Positions 17,101-29,240 of a stretch of 64,000 nt of DNA are shown in pieces (positions within the stretch are counted from its first letter, which is position 1; each line of letters opens with the position of its first letter). A program made the position numbers and the translations under genes. The notes beneath the pieces were generated by a model that searched no databases, was not told the origin of the DNA, and saw only the letters and a program-made list of their open reading frames with translations. This DNA comes from Gemella cuniculi DSM 15828 (lineage in GTDB: Bacteria; Bacillota; Bacilli; Staphylococcales; Gemellaceae), in assembly GCF_000425665.1 (NCBI RefSeq), contig NZ_KE384431.1, positions 94,692 through 158,691 of the forward strand. The letters are read 5' to 3'.

Positions 17101-17990
17101 ATATCCTTATTATTATATGAAATTTCTGGTTCTGTTTTTTCCTTATCTCCATTTGATTGTGATTCATTTGGTAGATTTTTTTCATCATTTTGCTTAGAAT
17201 CATTAGATTGTGTTTTGGGATAATAAACTTTTGTTCCATCTTTTAATGTGAAAATCACATTATTATCTTTATCTTTAAATAATTTAACAACATTCTCATC
17301 AAAGAATCTAATACCAAACCATTTTGATACTTCTGCTTTTTCTAGTTGTTCTTGAGTTATCTCTGTGCCGTTAATTGTCATTTTAGCAATGTTTGACTTG
17401 AACTCTTCGTGCTGATTTGTATCAACCAGTTCAATTGACAGCTGGGATTCCCCTTTCCAATTAGTGCCTTTTTCTATTTTAGCAACTTCATACTTATTTT
17501 CTTTATGTGATTCGTTAGATGAATCAGATGAATTCGAAGAATTATCATATCCTTCATCTTCATAGATCGCTTTTGAACCATCTGTAAAAATAAATTCTAT
17601 TTTATGTTTTGAGTGTTTTTGATAATGTTCCGTAACTCCTGTTGCATTTGCTGTAACAACACCATCATAAAAATGGTAATAATCTTTACTAGATGTACCT
17701 TTATTATTGAATCCAAAGTCTTTTCCATCAATTAATACTTTTTCTACATTTGACCAGTAGCGATCAAAAAAAGACTTACTTGTGTCGTTTCCTGAAATTT
17801 TGAATTTGACACTACTCTCTTCAACATAGGGTTTAAAAATATTAAATCCATCGCTTAATTTTTGTTCTTGAGCATGTATAACGTTCGAATGAAGCAGTAT
17901 ACTACTATTTTGGCTTACTACTAAACTAGTAGATAAGCAAAGAGGAATAGCTATCCCCTTAAAAACTTTTAATGTTAAATTCTTTTTCAT
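14142..17990 (-). CDS. Shr-like NEAT/leucine-rich-repeat haem receptor
   Basis: A 1282-residue surface protein resembling streptococcal Shr. It has a signal peptide (to about residue 41). Two to three DUF1533/HID-like modules follow (about 44-143, 166-257, 300-393; motifs KVLIDGKDF and SIVINGQEF). Then come a NEAT domain (about 408-545), an EF-hand-like loop DSNSDGVVTAEEL near 575, nine or more leucine-rich repeats (about 617-855), a second NEAT-like domain (about 1021-1169), a Ser/Lys/Gln-rich linker, and LAKTG, a hydrophobic helix and RKTK. Shr captures haem from host haemoglobin and passes it on. LAKTG replaces LPXTG, so sortase use is uncertain. It appears monocistronic behind a Fur box; no haem ABC transporter lies beside it. 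IlsA of B. cereus is the alternative homologue. Confidence 0.9.
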   Translation of the reverse strand: MKKNLTLKVFKGIAIPLCLSTSLVVSQNSSILLHSNVIHAQEQKLSDGFNIFKPYVEESSVKFKISGNDTSKSFFDRYWSNVEKVLIDGKDFGFNNKGTSSKDYYHFYDGVVTANATGVTEHYQKHSKHKIEFIFTDGSKAIYEDEGYDNSSNSSDSSNESHKENKYEVAKIEKGTNWKGESQLSIELVDTNQHEEFKSNIAKMTINGTEITQEQLEKAEVSKWFGIRFFDENVVKLFKDKDNNVIFTLKDGTKVYYPKTQSNDSKQNDEKNLPNESQSNGDKEKTEPEISYNNKDILNSVEKNPYGDELLFTLVNGYDAKDVLSRTKSIVINGQEFDVKNFKVHWSGKINSIGSGDGLAAFKAWKEKGKNTVVFRFTDQTQSKTFTVGEDQGEQNKPEDKKLSLTDKLADGEYTLGFNALYADGREGSSMLEGFFDKNVKLTVKDGKMSITMLNTLFAYSLYDLAVENNGQWSSSQKEFYGEKNSAGQYDKALFTLPIQNLDQTHLAGVIVGHMGGLQSQIGDFDKYTKVRLKFKPEVKKGWAGFDIVEKEKEAKKKGDALLQKKLIANGVDSNSDGVVTAEELKNFKGAINIGAIEIDGAVDKGEIYNIDFLKNMGPGVTSFSSDSNSFGELPKDLFKNATNIERINLGGNKVTKVSEELFANNRKLKSVNLSANQLGTVPENLFSNNPVLEEIQLDQAWLSSLPSNIFKKNPKLKSLGLMENKLKQLDDNIFSNNPALSFLGLQNNELAKLPASVSQLTELKDLYAQNNQLTTMPQGFEKLEKLNKLNLNYNQLTTLEDGVWKNLAKNNAYVYLVGNQLSTIPLDIIKENGKLSLLDIANNNLPASIPYNESETKQLGIRPTTPQSYYPQRQAAELTVEAKNKKITISPKNEKMTILNLFHWFHGRSTFFGGEGIIQGMKNYQEFLNKLTQPIDEMLKGENYARNWDIVTKVERIRGDEVVEISNTRVSNKNDHKMEIVDPDMKNGDQYRVTKTLYENSSTKENAKIIDIQGMAQASMDYSQEKNSRRYTVPVTMLRVSDGKESMGNGALEKIAEVVEDENGLHVTLTFKPLHLNQYNLTGHLTKLGIYPSLADLQKNQNLSIAKVVSTYVDQQKEFAKQVTFTLNSMEKQVGARVWVDAMDDIAHAAGQEDGAQNTILQFDWSAKKEVVPPQKKEGQQSSDSKSSNEKSQTQKGQQKSSNNGRGSAHIKDDFTDSMTHTHAKRTPSNNDIHHPSSNDEPTSKNNAMLAKTGIAGYSLPLGLYFVFGVILIGLAYRKTK

Positions 17991-18012
17991 ATATGTCCTC
18001 CTAAACTTAACT

Positions 18013-18025
18013 GATAATGATTATC
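18013..18025 (-). promoter_or_regulatory. Fur box of the haem-receptor gene
   Basis: GATAATGATTATC is a perfect palindrome and an essentially complete Fur core. It lies just downstream of the -10 element and before the start codon, a position where bound Fur would block transcription in iron-replete cells. Confidence 0.87.
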
Positions 18026-18034
18026 GCTTATTAC

Positions 18035-18063
18035 ATTATACTATAGCATGTAAAAATAAACAA
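18035..18063 (-). promoter_or_regulatory. Promoter of the haem-receptor gene
   Basis: Minus strand TTGTTT (18058-18063), 17-base spacer, TATAAT (18035-18040), with the Fur box nine bases beyond the -10. Confidence 0.75.
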
Positions 18064-18261
18064 GTATCTTTTTTAAAATTCTATAAAATACTAATGAAAG
18101 AATAATTTTTATTTTTACACCAACTTATTAAATATTTGACTTCGTAAGTAGATTAAAGGAATGGAATTTTAAATAAAATTATTCTCACTCGTATTTTTAA
18201 TTTACTTAATCAAATTTTATAATTTATTCAAAATCTAACTAGTTTACTTAAAAAATAAAAA

Positions 18262-18305
18262 AAAACAATTAACATGTGATTTATTTGATCCATGTTAATT
18301 GTTTT
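18262..18305 (-). terminator. Terminator of the B3/B4-domain gene
   Basis: AAAACAATTAACATG pairs perfectly with CATGTTAATTGTTTT; the minus strand continues TTTTTATTTTTT. The rest of 18064-18261 is AT-rich with no gene seen. Confidence 0.88.
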
Positions 18306-18333
18306 GTATCCAGTTTAGTGATATATTATTAAA

Positions 18334-19047
18334 CTATAATACTACTTCTGTATTTTCTTTCGTTAACTTAAATATTTTACCTTCTACTTTAAAATAATCT
18401 TCACTTAATTTTGATAATTTTGAAATTGCATATTCAGCTCTTTCTTGTTGTTCTTCATTTATAGTTTCAATAACTATAATAGCATTCTTTGTTTCAGGTG
18501 TTAACATTGTTCTTTGTGCTTCACGCCAATTTAAAGAACGACAAATAGCACCGCTATTATCATAATAAATTATTTCTTCTGGTAACGCTGGTGAATCTTT
18601 AGTTTCTCCTAGAGGTAGGAAACTTTCTCCTCCTTTTGCTTTTCCTAAATGCATATTTCCATCAATGTTATCTATATCTTCTCCTCCACAAGGTAATGCA
18701 AATTCTAAAGATATACTATTATAAATATCTACTAATGGATTAATAGAATTAAATACTCTCCCTTGATTTGTACGTTTTAATAATGCTTCGATAGAAGATC
18801 TAGCACCTTTTTTAGTTTTAAATTTTGAAAATGCTTCACGCCAAATTTTTATTACCTCATTATCGCTAAAAATTTCTTCTGTAAAATATTTTTTAGAAAG
18901 ACTTGCAGAATTATTTATTAACGTATTGAAATATTTTATATTTTCTTCCTTAATTCTATTATCAATATTATTTAATTCTAACAGATAAATTGCACCATTA
19001 GGAAATAGTTCTAAAAATTCTTTATCGATTATTATTTTTTTTGTCAT
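18334..19047 (-). CDS. B3/B4 tRNA-binding-domain protein
   Basis: A stand-alone protein with the B3/B4 fold found in the beta chain of phenylalanyl-tRNA synthetase. Typical segments are IWREAFSKFKTKKGARSSIEALLKR, LVDIYNSISLEFALPCGGEDIDNI and RSLNWREAQRTMLT. Free B3/B4 proteins are common in Firmicutes; editing of mischarged tRNA has been suggested but I cannot show it here. The start ATG at 19047 (MTKKIIID) has AAAGGAGA at ideal spacing and is preferred over an ATG at 19083, which overlaps the acetyltransferase gene. That gene lies 19 bases upstream, and the two are probably co-transcribed. Length is 237 residues, normal for the family. Confidence 0.87.
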   Translation of the reverse strand: MTKKIIIDKEFLELFPNGAIYLLELNNIDNRIKEENIKYFNTLINNSASLSKKYFTEEIFSDNEVIKIWREAFSKFKTKKGARSSIEALLKRTNQGRVFNSINPLVDIYNSISLEFALPCGGEDIDNIDGNMHLGKAKGGESFLPLGETKDSPALPEEIIYYDNSGAICRSLNWREAQRTMLTPETKNAIIVIETINEEQQERAEYAISKLSKLSEDYFKVEGKIFKLTKENTEVVL

Positions 19048-19066
19048 ACTAATTTTCTCCTTTAAT

Positions 19067-19519
19067 TTATATATTCCATTCATAATTTAACCAAATTTTA
19101 TTTTCTTTAGCACCTAGTTTTTCATAAAAATTTTTTCCTTTTTCATTCCATAATGCTACATTCCATTTTATTTGAAAACATTTATGTTTTATACCTTCAT
19201 TTTTTAGAGAATTCATTAGTTGTTCCCCTAAATTTTCACCTCTATATTCTGATTTTATATAAAGTTCTTTCAAATAAATAGCAGGTCTATTTTGTGAAGT
19301 AAAAGGTAAAAAATAATATACTGCCAAACCTACAAGTTTATTATCTAATTCCGCTACTAAACAGTAAAAATCTGCAGGATTTTTATTAAATCCACATTCT
19401 TCTACTATTTTAGGCGTTATTTTGAATTCTTCGATATAATTTTCAAAAATCGCAAGTTCTTTCATAAGTTCCCATATTTGGAAACTATCTTCTTTTTTAG
19501 CTTTTCTAATTTTAAACAT
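19067..19519 (-). CDS. GNAT-family N-acetyltransferase
   Basis: 150 residues with the GNAT core: N-terminal FKIRKAKKEDSFQIWELM, motif A strand and pyrophosphate loop LYIKSEYRGENLGEQLMNSL (the RGxxxG type) at about 88-107, and motif B VALWNEKGKNFYEKLGAK near the end. The pattern resembles diamine/spermidine or small-amine acetyltransferases (the FLKELYI region), but the acceptor cannot be decided. It transfers acetyl from acetyl-CoA. It precedes the B3/B4 gene and follows the SMR exporter gene by 39 bases, so it might belong to the SMR transcript. Confidence 0.9.
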   Translation of the reverse strand: MFKIRKAKKEDSFQIWELMKELAIFENYIEEFKITPKIVEECGFNKNPADFYCLVAELDNKLVGLAVYYFLPFTSQNRPAIYLKELYIKSEYRGENLGEQLMNSLKNEGIKHKCFQIKWNVALWNEKGKNFYEKLGAKENKIWLNYEWNI

Positions 19520-19558
19520 AAATCCTCACCTCTTTTTATAAAATTAATTATTCATAAA

Positions 19559-19879
19559 TTAATGTCCACTTGTAATTTTAATACCAATAATTCCGACTAC
19601 AAGTAATATTACAAAAAACCAAGTTGCTAATGATAACTGATCTTTTAAGAAAACAACACCCACTATTACTGTCCCTACAGCACCAATACCAGTCCATATT
19701 GGATATGCTAAAGACATAGGTAAATCTTTAAGTGCCTTAGATAAAAAATAAAAGCTAGCTATCATAGTTACTAAGGTAATAATAGTGTAATTTAATTGAG
19801 TAAAACCTTTGCTAAGCTTCATTGTACTCGCCCAAACTACTTCTAATATTCCCGCTAAAACTAAGTAAAACCACATCAT
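19559..19879 (-). CDS. SMR-family exporter, SugE/Gdx (guanidinium) type
   Basis: A four-helix small multidrug resistance protein of 106 residues acting as a dual-topology dimer. The essential glutamate is E13 in AGILEVVWA. The segment PIWTGIGAVGT (W62, G66-T70) is the mark of the SugE/Gdx branch, which exports guanidinium with proton antiport, rather than of EmrE/QacC drug pumps. The start is ATGATG at 19879 after AAAGGAG. The 5' leader of about 170 bases folds into an attenuator-like structure with a terminator, as expected for a ligand-sensing leader. Usually such proteins occur as one homodimer gene or a pair; only one gene is present here. Confidence 0.9.
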   Translation of the reverse strand: MMWFYLVLAGILEVVWASTMKLSKGFTQLNYTIITLVTMIASFYFLSKALKDLPMSLAYPIWTGIGAVGTVIVGVVFLKDQLSLATWFFVILLVVGIIGIKITSGH

Positions 19880-19924
19880 TGTTAAAAGCTCCTTTGAAAA
19901 ATTATTAATTAACTTTTAGTTTAA

Positions 19925-20030
19925 AAAATAAAAAGCAACACTTATTATTTCTTTTCTTTCATAAGAAAGCCCCTACTGAAATAATAAATACTGCTTTTCT
20001 CCTAATCCCGGGGGATTAGGAAGCCTAATA
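19925..20030 (-). promoter_or_regulatory. Attenuator-like leader of the SMR exporter gene (riboswitch candidate)
   Basis: On the minus strand three segments compete: ATTAGG (20024-20029), CCTAATCC (20001-20008 and 20013-20020 region) and GGATTAGG, so two alternative hairpins are possible. Next comes a long stem, AAAAGCA-TTATTATTTC with GAAATAATAAG-TGCTTTTT (19930-19998), ending in a T-rich tract: a terminator before the gene. Its upper part carries GGGG (19970-19973), able to pair with the C-rich loop of the first hairpin. This looks like a transcription-control RNA. Guanidine is the natural ligand guess given the gene. I do not see the guanidine-I, -II or -III consensus; guanidine-IV (mepA motif) is possible but I cannot verify it. 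Confidence 0.6.
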
Positions 20031-20082
20031 TTTTATTGAATGTATATAGTCTATCATAAAAATTAATATAATTCAATTATTT

Positions 20083-22347
20083 TTAGTTATTTTTTAATTT
20101 CTTATTTATATTTATTATATTTTCTTTTAAAAATAACTGCTCCATTTCGAAAATATTTTCCATAGAAACAAAACTTGGAGATTTTTTTAAATCTACAGTA
20201 TTATAATCTTCATTAAGAATAATTGTATTATTTTCAAAAGTAATAAGTTCTAATTCTCTAAATATTTGAATCATAATCTTTATACTTTCTATATTAGTAG
20301 CAAGTGAATTGACAAGATTTTGAAGATTAGAATTGATGTTTATTTTTTTATCTTTACTGTTTATAATTATATTAAATAACTTTATTAACCTATTTTTATC
20401 GATTTTATAAATTTCTGACATAATTTTATGTTCGTTGCAGATTAAATATATTTTCTTAGGTTTTAGTCTCAATACTTCTTCTAACTGAATTTTAGAATTC
20501 GGTATATCTAATAGATAAATGTTTTCAAAAGATTTATCTATTTTAGTAATATCTTTATATCTATAAAAATTATTTTCTTTATCAAATAACTTTTTCGAAA
20601 GTTTTAAACACTCAGAAGAAATTTTATCGATATTAAAATTTGTATTTCTTAAGTCTTCAAATAAAAATTCTTTTATTTGCATATCAATTATATGAGCTTG
20701 AAGTTTTGTTCTTCCATTAAAGTTGTTTTTATCAAGTGTGCAAAGTAAATCTATTACATCGTTTTCCTCAACATCATTAAATGATGAATTATCTTTAAAG
20801 CTGATACACTCAAGACTACCAACATCATCTGCAATAGTAAGCCTTAAATATTGTTTATCACTTCCAAAATAAACTTTACTTAAAACTTTTGAATTTTCTA
20901 ATAATATTGTTGGTTTTTCAAAGTCCATACCATATGGTTTTAATGTTTCTAATGTACTTAAAAATTGATAACTCATTTCTTCTAACGTGCTAACTATATC
21001 AATATTTTTAGAAGATTTTAATTCATGAGTATTTTTATATGCTTCAAATTCTTTATCTAGAAAATCCTCAATTTTTATAAAATTTTCTTCCTCAAAAGAA
21101 AATCCTGCTGCCAAAGTATGGCCTCCATAAGCTGAAAATAAATCGCCTATTTTATTTATAGCTTCATAAATATTAAAATCGTAGACACTTCGTGCAGAAC
21201 CTTTTAATATTCCATCTTTTTTTTTCATAATAAAGGTTGGCTTATTATATTTTTCTATTATATTTGAGGCTACTATTCCAAGCACTCCTTCATGATAATC
21301 GTCACCAGCAATCATAATAACATTTTTTTCTTTTTTATTACTACTTTCGATTTTTTTTATAACATCTTTTATAATACTCTCGGTAACTTTTTTTCTTTCG
21401 ATATTATGTTCTTCAATTTTTTCTGCAAAATTTTTAGCATTGTGTGCATCTTCAGCCATTAAAAATGATAAACCTAATTTTGCACTATCCATTCGGCCAA
21501 TAGAATTTAATTTCGGTGCAATGTAGAAAGCTATTGTTTGTTCATCAATTTTTGTAGTGATACTGGATAATTCAAGTAACATTTTTAAACCTATTCTCGG
21601 ATCTTCATTTATGAGTTCTAATCCTTGTTTTACAAAAATTCTATTCTCATCAGTTAGAGACACCATATCTGCTATTGTTCCAATGGCAACTAAATCCAAT
21701 AAAAAATCTGGATAAATTTCTAATAGTGCATGTGCTAACTTGAATGCAACACCCACTCCTGCTAATTTTTTAAATGGATAATTTCCTTTAGGATGTTCGG
21801 GATGAATAATTGCATAAGCATTAGGAATAATATCTTGCACTTTATGGTGATCGGTGATAATAACATCACATCCTAGTGAATTAGCGAAATCAACTTCCTC
21901 TATACCTGCAATTCCATTATCAACTGTAATTATAAGCGATATGCCCGAATCAATAATTTTTTTGAAAGCTATTTTATTCGGGCCATACCCCTCATCAAAA
22001 CGATTCGGTATATATGAAGAAACATTCGCTCCTAATGAAATTAAAGTTTCTACTAAAAGAACTGTTGATGTAATTCCATCAGCATCATAATCCCCATAAA
22101 TTAAAATTTTTTCTTCGTTTTCAATAGCCGCGTTAATTCTATCAACAGCACGCCTCATATCGTACATTAAAAAAGGATCATATCCTTCCTCATAATCATC
22201 AGAAAAATATTTCTTCATTTCGTCTATTTCATTAATACCTCTAGAATTTAATATTTTTCCAATATTTTTCGAAATATTATAGGACTCAACTTCCTTAATA
22301 AAATTATCGTTATATTTAGGGTACACCCAATTATATTTTAGCCCCAT
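20083..22347 (-). CDS. recJ: Single-stranded-DNA-specific 5'-3' exonuclease RecJ
   Basis: A DHH-family, Mn-dependent nuclease that trims 5' single strands in recombination, mismatch and base-excision repair. Motifs are in order: IYGDYDADGITST (near residue 80), VDNGIAG (near 145), ITDHHKV (near 165), HPEHPKGNYPFKKLAGVGVA (near 185), then the DHHA1 part with SARSVYDFNIYEA and YGGHTLAAGFSF. A C-terminal Firmicute extension brings the length to 754, like B. subtilis RecJ. It starts after AGGAAGAGGTAG and lies 13 bases after the small LapA-like gene, heading toward the SMR leader. Operon partners are pcrA, ligA and lapA-like. Confidence 0.95.
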   Translation of the reverse strand: MGLKYNWVYPKYNDNFIKEVESYNISKNIGKILNSRGINEIDEMKKYFSDDYEEGYDPFLMYDMRRAVDRINAAIENEEKILIYGDYDADGITSTVLLVETLISLGANVSSYIPNRFDEGYGPNKIAFKKIIDSGISLIITVDNGIAGIEEVDFANSLGCDVIITDHHKVQDIIPNAYAIIHPEHPKGNYPFKKLAGVGVAFKLAHALLEIYPDFLLDLVAIGTIADMVSLTDENRIFVKQGLELINEDPRIGLKMLLELSSITTKIDEQTIAFYIAPKLNSIGRMDSAKLGLSFLMAEDAHNAKNFAEKIEEHNIERKKVTESIIKDVIKKIESSNKKEKNVIMIAGDDYHEGVLGIVASNIIEKYNKPTFIMKKKDGILKGSARSVYDFNIYEAINKIGDLFSAYGGHTLAAGFSFEEENFIKIEDFLDKEFEAYKNTHELKSSKNIDIVSTLEEMSYQFLSTLETLKPYGMDFEKPTILLENSKVLSKVYFGSDKQYLRLTIADDVGSLECISFKDNSSFNDVEENDVIDLLCTLDKNNFNGRTKLQAHIIDMQIKEFLFEDLRNTNFNIDKISSECLKLSKKLFDKENNFYRYKDITKIDKSFENIYLLDIPNSKIQLEEVLRLKPKKIYLICNEHKIMSEIYKIDKNRLIKLFNIIINSKDKKININSNLQNLVNSLATNIESIKIMIQIFRELELITFENNTIILNEDYNTVDLKKSPSFVSMENIFEMEQLFLKENIININKKLKNN

Positions 22348-22360
22348 TTTCTACCTCTTC

Positions 22361-22645
22361 CTAGTTACTATTTTTAGAATCATCTTCTAATTTTTCTTTT
22401 GTAAATAATAATTTTTCTGTTCTTTCCCATTTTTTTTCTAACGATTTATATTTTTGATACCAATAAAAACTAGCTACACCTATTCCAATAAAAAAACATA
22501 TAAAAAATAGTAATGTTAAAGGTAGCTTCACTGTAAAAAATATAAATGAAACAGGTACTGAATTATAATTCATTATAAAAAATGTTATTATAGATACAAA
22601 AATTATTACCAAACTAAAAACTTTATATGGTAGTTTATTATCCAT
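22361..22645 (-). CDS. LapA-domain (DUF1049) small membrane protein
   Basis: 94 residues with two hydrophobic segments (about 9-26 and 41-62) around the family signature NYNSVPVSFIFFTVKLPLTLLFF, then a charged Lys/Glu tail likely in the cytoplasm as a short coiled coil. LapA proteins are named for lipopolysaccharide assembly in enterobacteria, but Gram-positive members have no proven function. It is packed between ligA (3-base gap) and recJ (13 bases) in a DNA-repair operon. Confidence 0.85.
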   Translation of the reverse strand: MDNKLPYKVFSLVIIFVSIITFFIMNYNSVPVSFIFFTVKLPLTLLFFICFFIGIGVASFYWYQKYKSLEKKWERTEKLLFTKEKLEDDSKNSN

Positions 22646-22647
22646 TT

Positions 22648-26828
<4,181 letters not shown>

Positions 26829-26881
26829 GTTTCTCCTAATTAAAATATATATTTTTATTTTATCATATTTTCAAAATAAAA

Positions 26882-26900
26882 ACTCAGATTAACTCTGAGT
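26882..26900 (-). terminator. Terminator after recA and the small membrane peptide gene
   Basis: ACTCAGA and TCTGAGT form the stem with loop GTTAA on the minus strand, followed by TTTTATTTT. It separates the recA transcript from pcrA. Confidence 0.85.
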
Positions 26901-27005
26901 CTTTGTCATAATTTTAAATTCAATTTGATTTAATACAATCGTATTGAATTTTCATAAGTTTTCCAAATAAAAGTTATTTTTATAAAAATTATTACTTTGA
27001 ATTTA

Positions 27006-27098
27006 TTATAAAAATATTGCAATTGCAGAAACTATTCCGCTAGCTAATATCGCAAATATCATTAACCATAATACTATTTTAAAAATTCTCTTATTCAT
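27006..27098 (-). CDS. 30-residue membrane peptide (DUF4044-like)
   Basis: This very short frame encodes [18 protein letters not shown] followed by [12 protein letters not shown]: a basic N-terminus and one membrane helix. The pattern (KR, VLWLM, G, SAIA) resembles the DUF4044 mini-proteins of Firmicutes, as I remember them. Its ATG overlaps the recA stop in GATGAATAA, so translation could couple to recA. A terminator follows about 105 bases later, leaving no other reading for this stretch. The function of DUF4044 proteins is unknown. Confidence 0.6.
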   Translation of the reverse strand: MNKRIFKIVLWLMIFAILASGIVSAIAIFL

Positions 27099-28230
27099 CT
27101 GTTGACTCTATTACCTCTTCAATTGCTTCTAACTCATCATTTTCTATAACTTCACTTTTTATAAATTCTTTACTTTTCTCTGAGTTTTTATTAAGCAATT
27201 CCTCTCTTACTAATCGATAAATTTCGTTATATAATTCTACATTTTCTTCGAAAACTTTTTTTACATTTTCTCTCCCTTGACCTAAGCGTTCTCCATTATA
27301 TGAAAACCATGATCCAGATTTATTAATAATATCTAAATCAACAGCAAAATCCAATGTTTCTCCAACCTTAGATATTCCTTCCCCAAACATAATATCAACT
27401 TCTGCTATTTTAAATGGAGGAGCTACTTTATTTTTAACAATTTTAATTTTCGTTCTATTTCCTAAAATACCACTATTACTATCTTTAATTGCTTCTCCTT
27501 TTCGAACATCAATTCTAACTGTTGAATAAAACTTAAGTGCTCGTCCTCCGGTCGTCACCTCTGGGCTTCCAAACATCACACCTACTTTTTCACGAAGTTG
27601 GTTGATAAATAATGCAATAGTATTGGCTTTATTTATTTGTCCTGTAAGTTTGCGTAGTGCTTGTGACATAAGTCTTGCTTGAAGACCTATATGATTTGCC
27701 CCCATCACTCCCTCAATTTCAGCTTTTGGAACTAATGCCGCAACCGAGTCGATAACGATAATATCAATCGCACCAGATAAAATTAACTTTTCAGCTATAT
27801 CAAGAGCCTGTTCACCACTATCTGGTTGTGATAAGAAAAATCTTCCTGGGGTAAAATCTACACCAAGTGCTTTTGCATATTCAATATCTAGTGCATTTTC
27901 TGCATCAATGAATGCTGCAATTCCCCCTGTTTTTTGAACTTCAGCAATCGCGTGAAGTGCTATAGTTGTTTTCCCAGAAGATTCTGGTCCATATACTTCT
28001 ACGATTCTTCCTTTTGGATAACCTCCAATTCCTAGTGCAGAGTCTATTGCTAATGAACCTGAAGAAACAGCTTCTACCTTTATAGGATTTTCTCCAGAGA
28101 TATCCATTATGGCCCCTTTTCCATATTCTTTTTCAATATCTTTTATAGCCTCTTTTATCGCGTTTTGGCGGGCTTTTAAATCTTCTTTATCAATATGTAC
28201 AACTTGTTTTTCTTTTGATTTCTTTGCCAT
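27091..28230 (-). CDS. recA: RecA recombinase
   Basis: It coats single-stranded DNA, drives strand exchange and triggers LexA self-cleavage. Walker A GPESSGKT is at residues 81-88, Walker [11 protein letters not shown] near 150, and loop L2 contains [27 protein letters not shown] in outline. The acidic C-terminus ([17 protein letters not shown]) is typical. At 379 residues it is slightly longer than most because of that tail and a Lys-rich N-terminus. It starts after AAAGGAATA with 15 bases from the FAH-family gene upstream. I found no clear SOS box of the Bacillus type (CGAAC-N4-GTTCG) just before it; it may be read from the FAH gene's promoter. Confidence 0.98.
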   Translation of the reverse strand: MAKKSKEKQVVHIDKEDLKARQNAIKEAIKDIEKEYGKGAIMDISGENPIKVEAVSSGSLAIDSALGIGGYPKGRIVEVYGPESSGKTTIALHAIAEVQKTGGIAAFIDAENALDIEYAKALGVDFTPGRFFLSQPDSGEQALDIAEKLILSGAIDIIVIDSVAALVPKAEIEGVMGANHIGLQARLMSQALRKLTGQINKANTIALFINQLREKVGVMFGSPEVTTGGRALKFYSTVRIDVRKGEAIKDSNSGILGNRTKIKIVKNKVAPPFKIAEVDIMFGEGISKVGETLDFAVDLDIINKSGSWFSYNGERLGQGRENVKKVFEENVELYNEIYRLVREELLNKNSEKSKEFIKSEVIENDELEAIEEVIESTDE

Positions 28231-28245
28231 AGTTATTCCTTTCTA

Positions 28246-29160
28246 TTACTCACCAATAACTGTAGTTAACGTTCCAATTCCCTCAACAGTTATTTTAATT
28301 TCATCGCCTTTTTTCAAGAAAACTGGTGGATTCTGTGCCATTCCAACTCCAGCAGGAGTACCTGTTGCGATAATATCACCAGCTTCCAATGGAACTATTT
28401 TGCTGATTTCTGCTAATACATCATCAACTCTAAACAACATTTCAGAAGTCATAGCATTTTGTTTTATTTCTCCATTAACTTTTGTAACAATATTCATTGA
28501 TTCAGGTGAACTTACTTCATCTTTTGTTACTAAATATGGGCCAACTACGGCTGATTTTTCTAATGATTTTCCTAAGAAAAATTGCCCGTGTTTATATTGA
28601 AGATCAGTTGCAGTTATATCATTCATGATTGTATAACCAAAAATATAATCAAGAACTAGTGGACGTAAAATATTTTTTCCTGTCTTTGCGATAACAACAG
28701 CAAGTTCTCCTCCAAAATCCAAACTATCTGTGATGTCTTTGTGAGACGGCACTACTTCATTATTACCTGCCAGTGCAGTAGTAGCTTTAGTAAAGATAAG
28801 AACATCTTTTGGAGTTTTTGCTAATTCATCACCTAGTTCATTAACATGTGCTTCATAATTATGACCTACGCAAAGAATATTTTTAGGAGTTCTTGTTATT
28901 GGAGAACGCCAAATAATTTGATCAAGTGGAACTTTATATTCTTCAATTAAACTACTCTCTTCAACAAGTTTTAAAACTTTTCTAACTTTTTCAATAAAAG
29001 AAACACCATAAATTTCAATAGCTTCTCTCAAAGTTTGTGGAATTGTATCCTCGTTATCAAAATCTTCAAGAATTTTAATCAAATTCCATGTACTTTCCTC
29101 ACGCTTCACCTTTACTCCATACAATTCTTTATCATTATATCTAAAAGATAAAAATTTCAT
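28246..29160 (-). CDS. Fumarylacetoacetate hydrolase family protein
   Basis: 304 residues with the FAH fold. Metal ligands in the expected places: ILCVGHNYEAHVNELG (first acid cluster), LDFGGELAVVIAKTG (E and the DFGGE pattern), and GYTIMNDITATDLQ (D). GDIIATGTPAGVGMAQNPPVFLKKGD near the end is the family signature. Members hydrolyse or decarboxylate beta-dicarbonyl acids such as oxaloacetate, or acylpyruvates; which one is unclear. ATG at 29160 (MKFLSF) follows AGGAGG and is preferred over one 15 bases upstream. It lies 15 bases before recA, an unusual operon partner. Confidence 0.93.
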   Translation of the reverse strand: MKFLSFRYNDKELYGVKVKREESTWNLIKILEDFDNEDTIPQTLREAIEIYGVSFIEKVRKVLKLVEESSLIEEYKVPLDQIIWRSPITRTPKNILCVGHNYEAHVNELGDELAKTPKDVLIFTKATTALAGNNEVVPSHKDITDSLDFGGELAVVIAKTGKNILRPLVLDYIFGYTIMNDITATDLQYKHGQFFLGKSLEKSAVVGPYLVTKDEVSSPESMNIVTKVNGEIKQNAMTSEMLFRVDDVLAEISKIVPLEAGDIIATGTPAGVGMAQNPPVFLKKGDEIKITVEGIGTLTTVIGE

Positions 29161-29240
29161 AGTTTGCCTCCTCAACGCAGTAATAATCTTTTAAGCTATT
29201 ATAACATATTTTTACTAAATATTCTATATTTTATTTCAAA

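Noticed and set aside
19900-20030. Guanidine-I (ykkC) riboswitch call
   Set aside because: The conserved ykkC segments are not present; only the general attenuator layout is supported.
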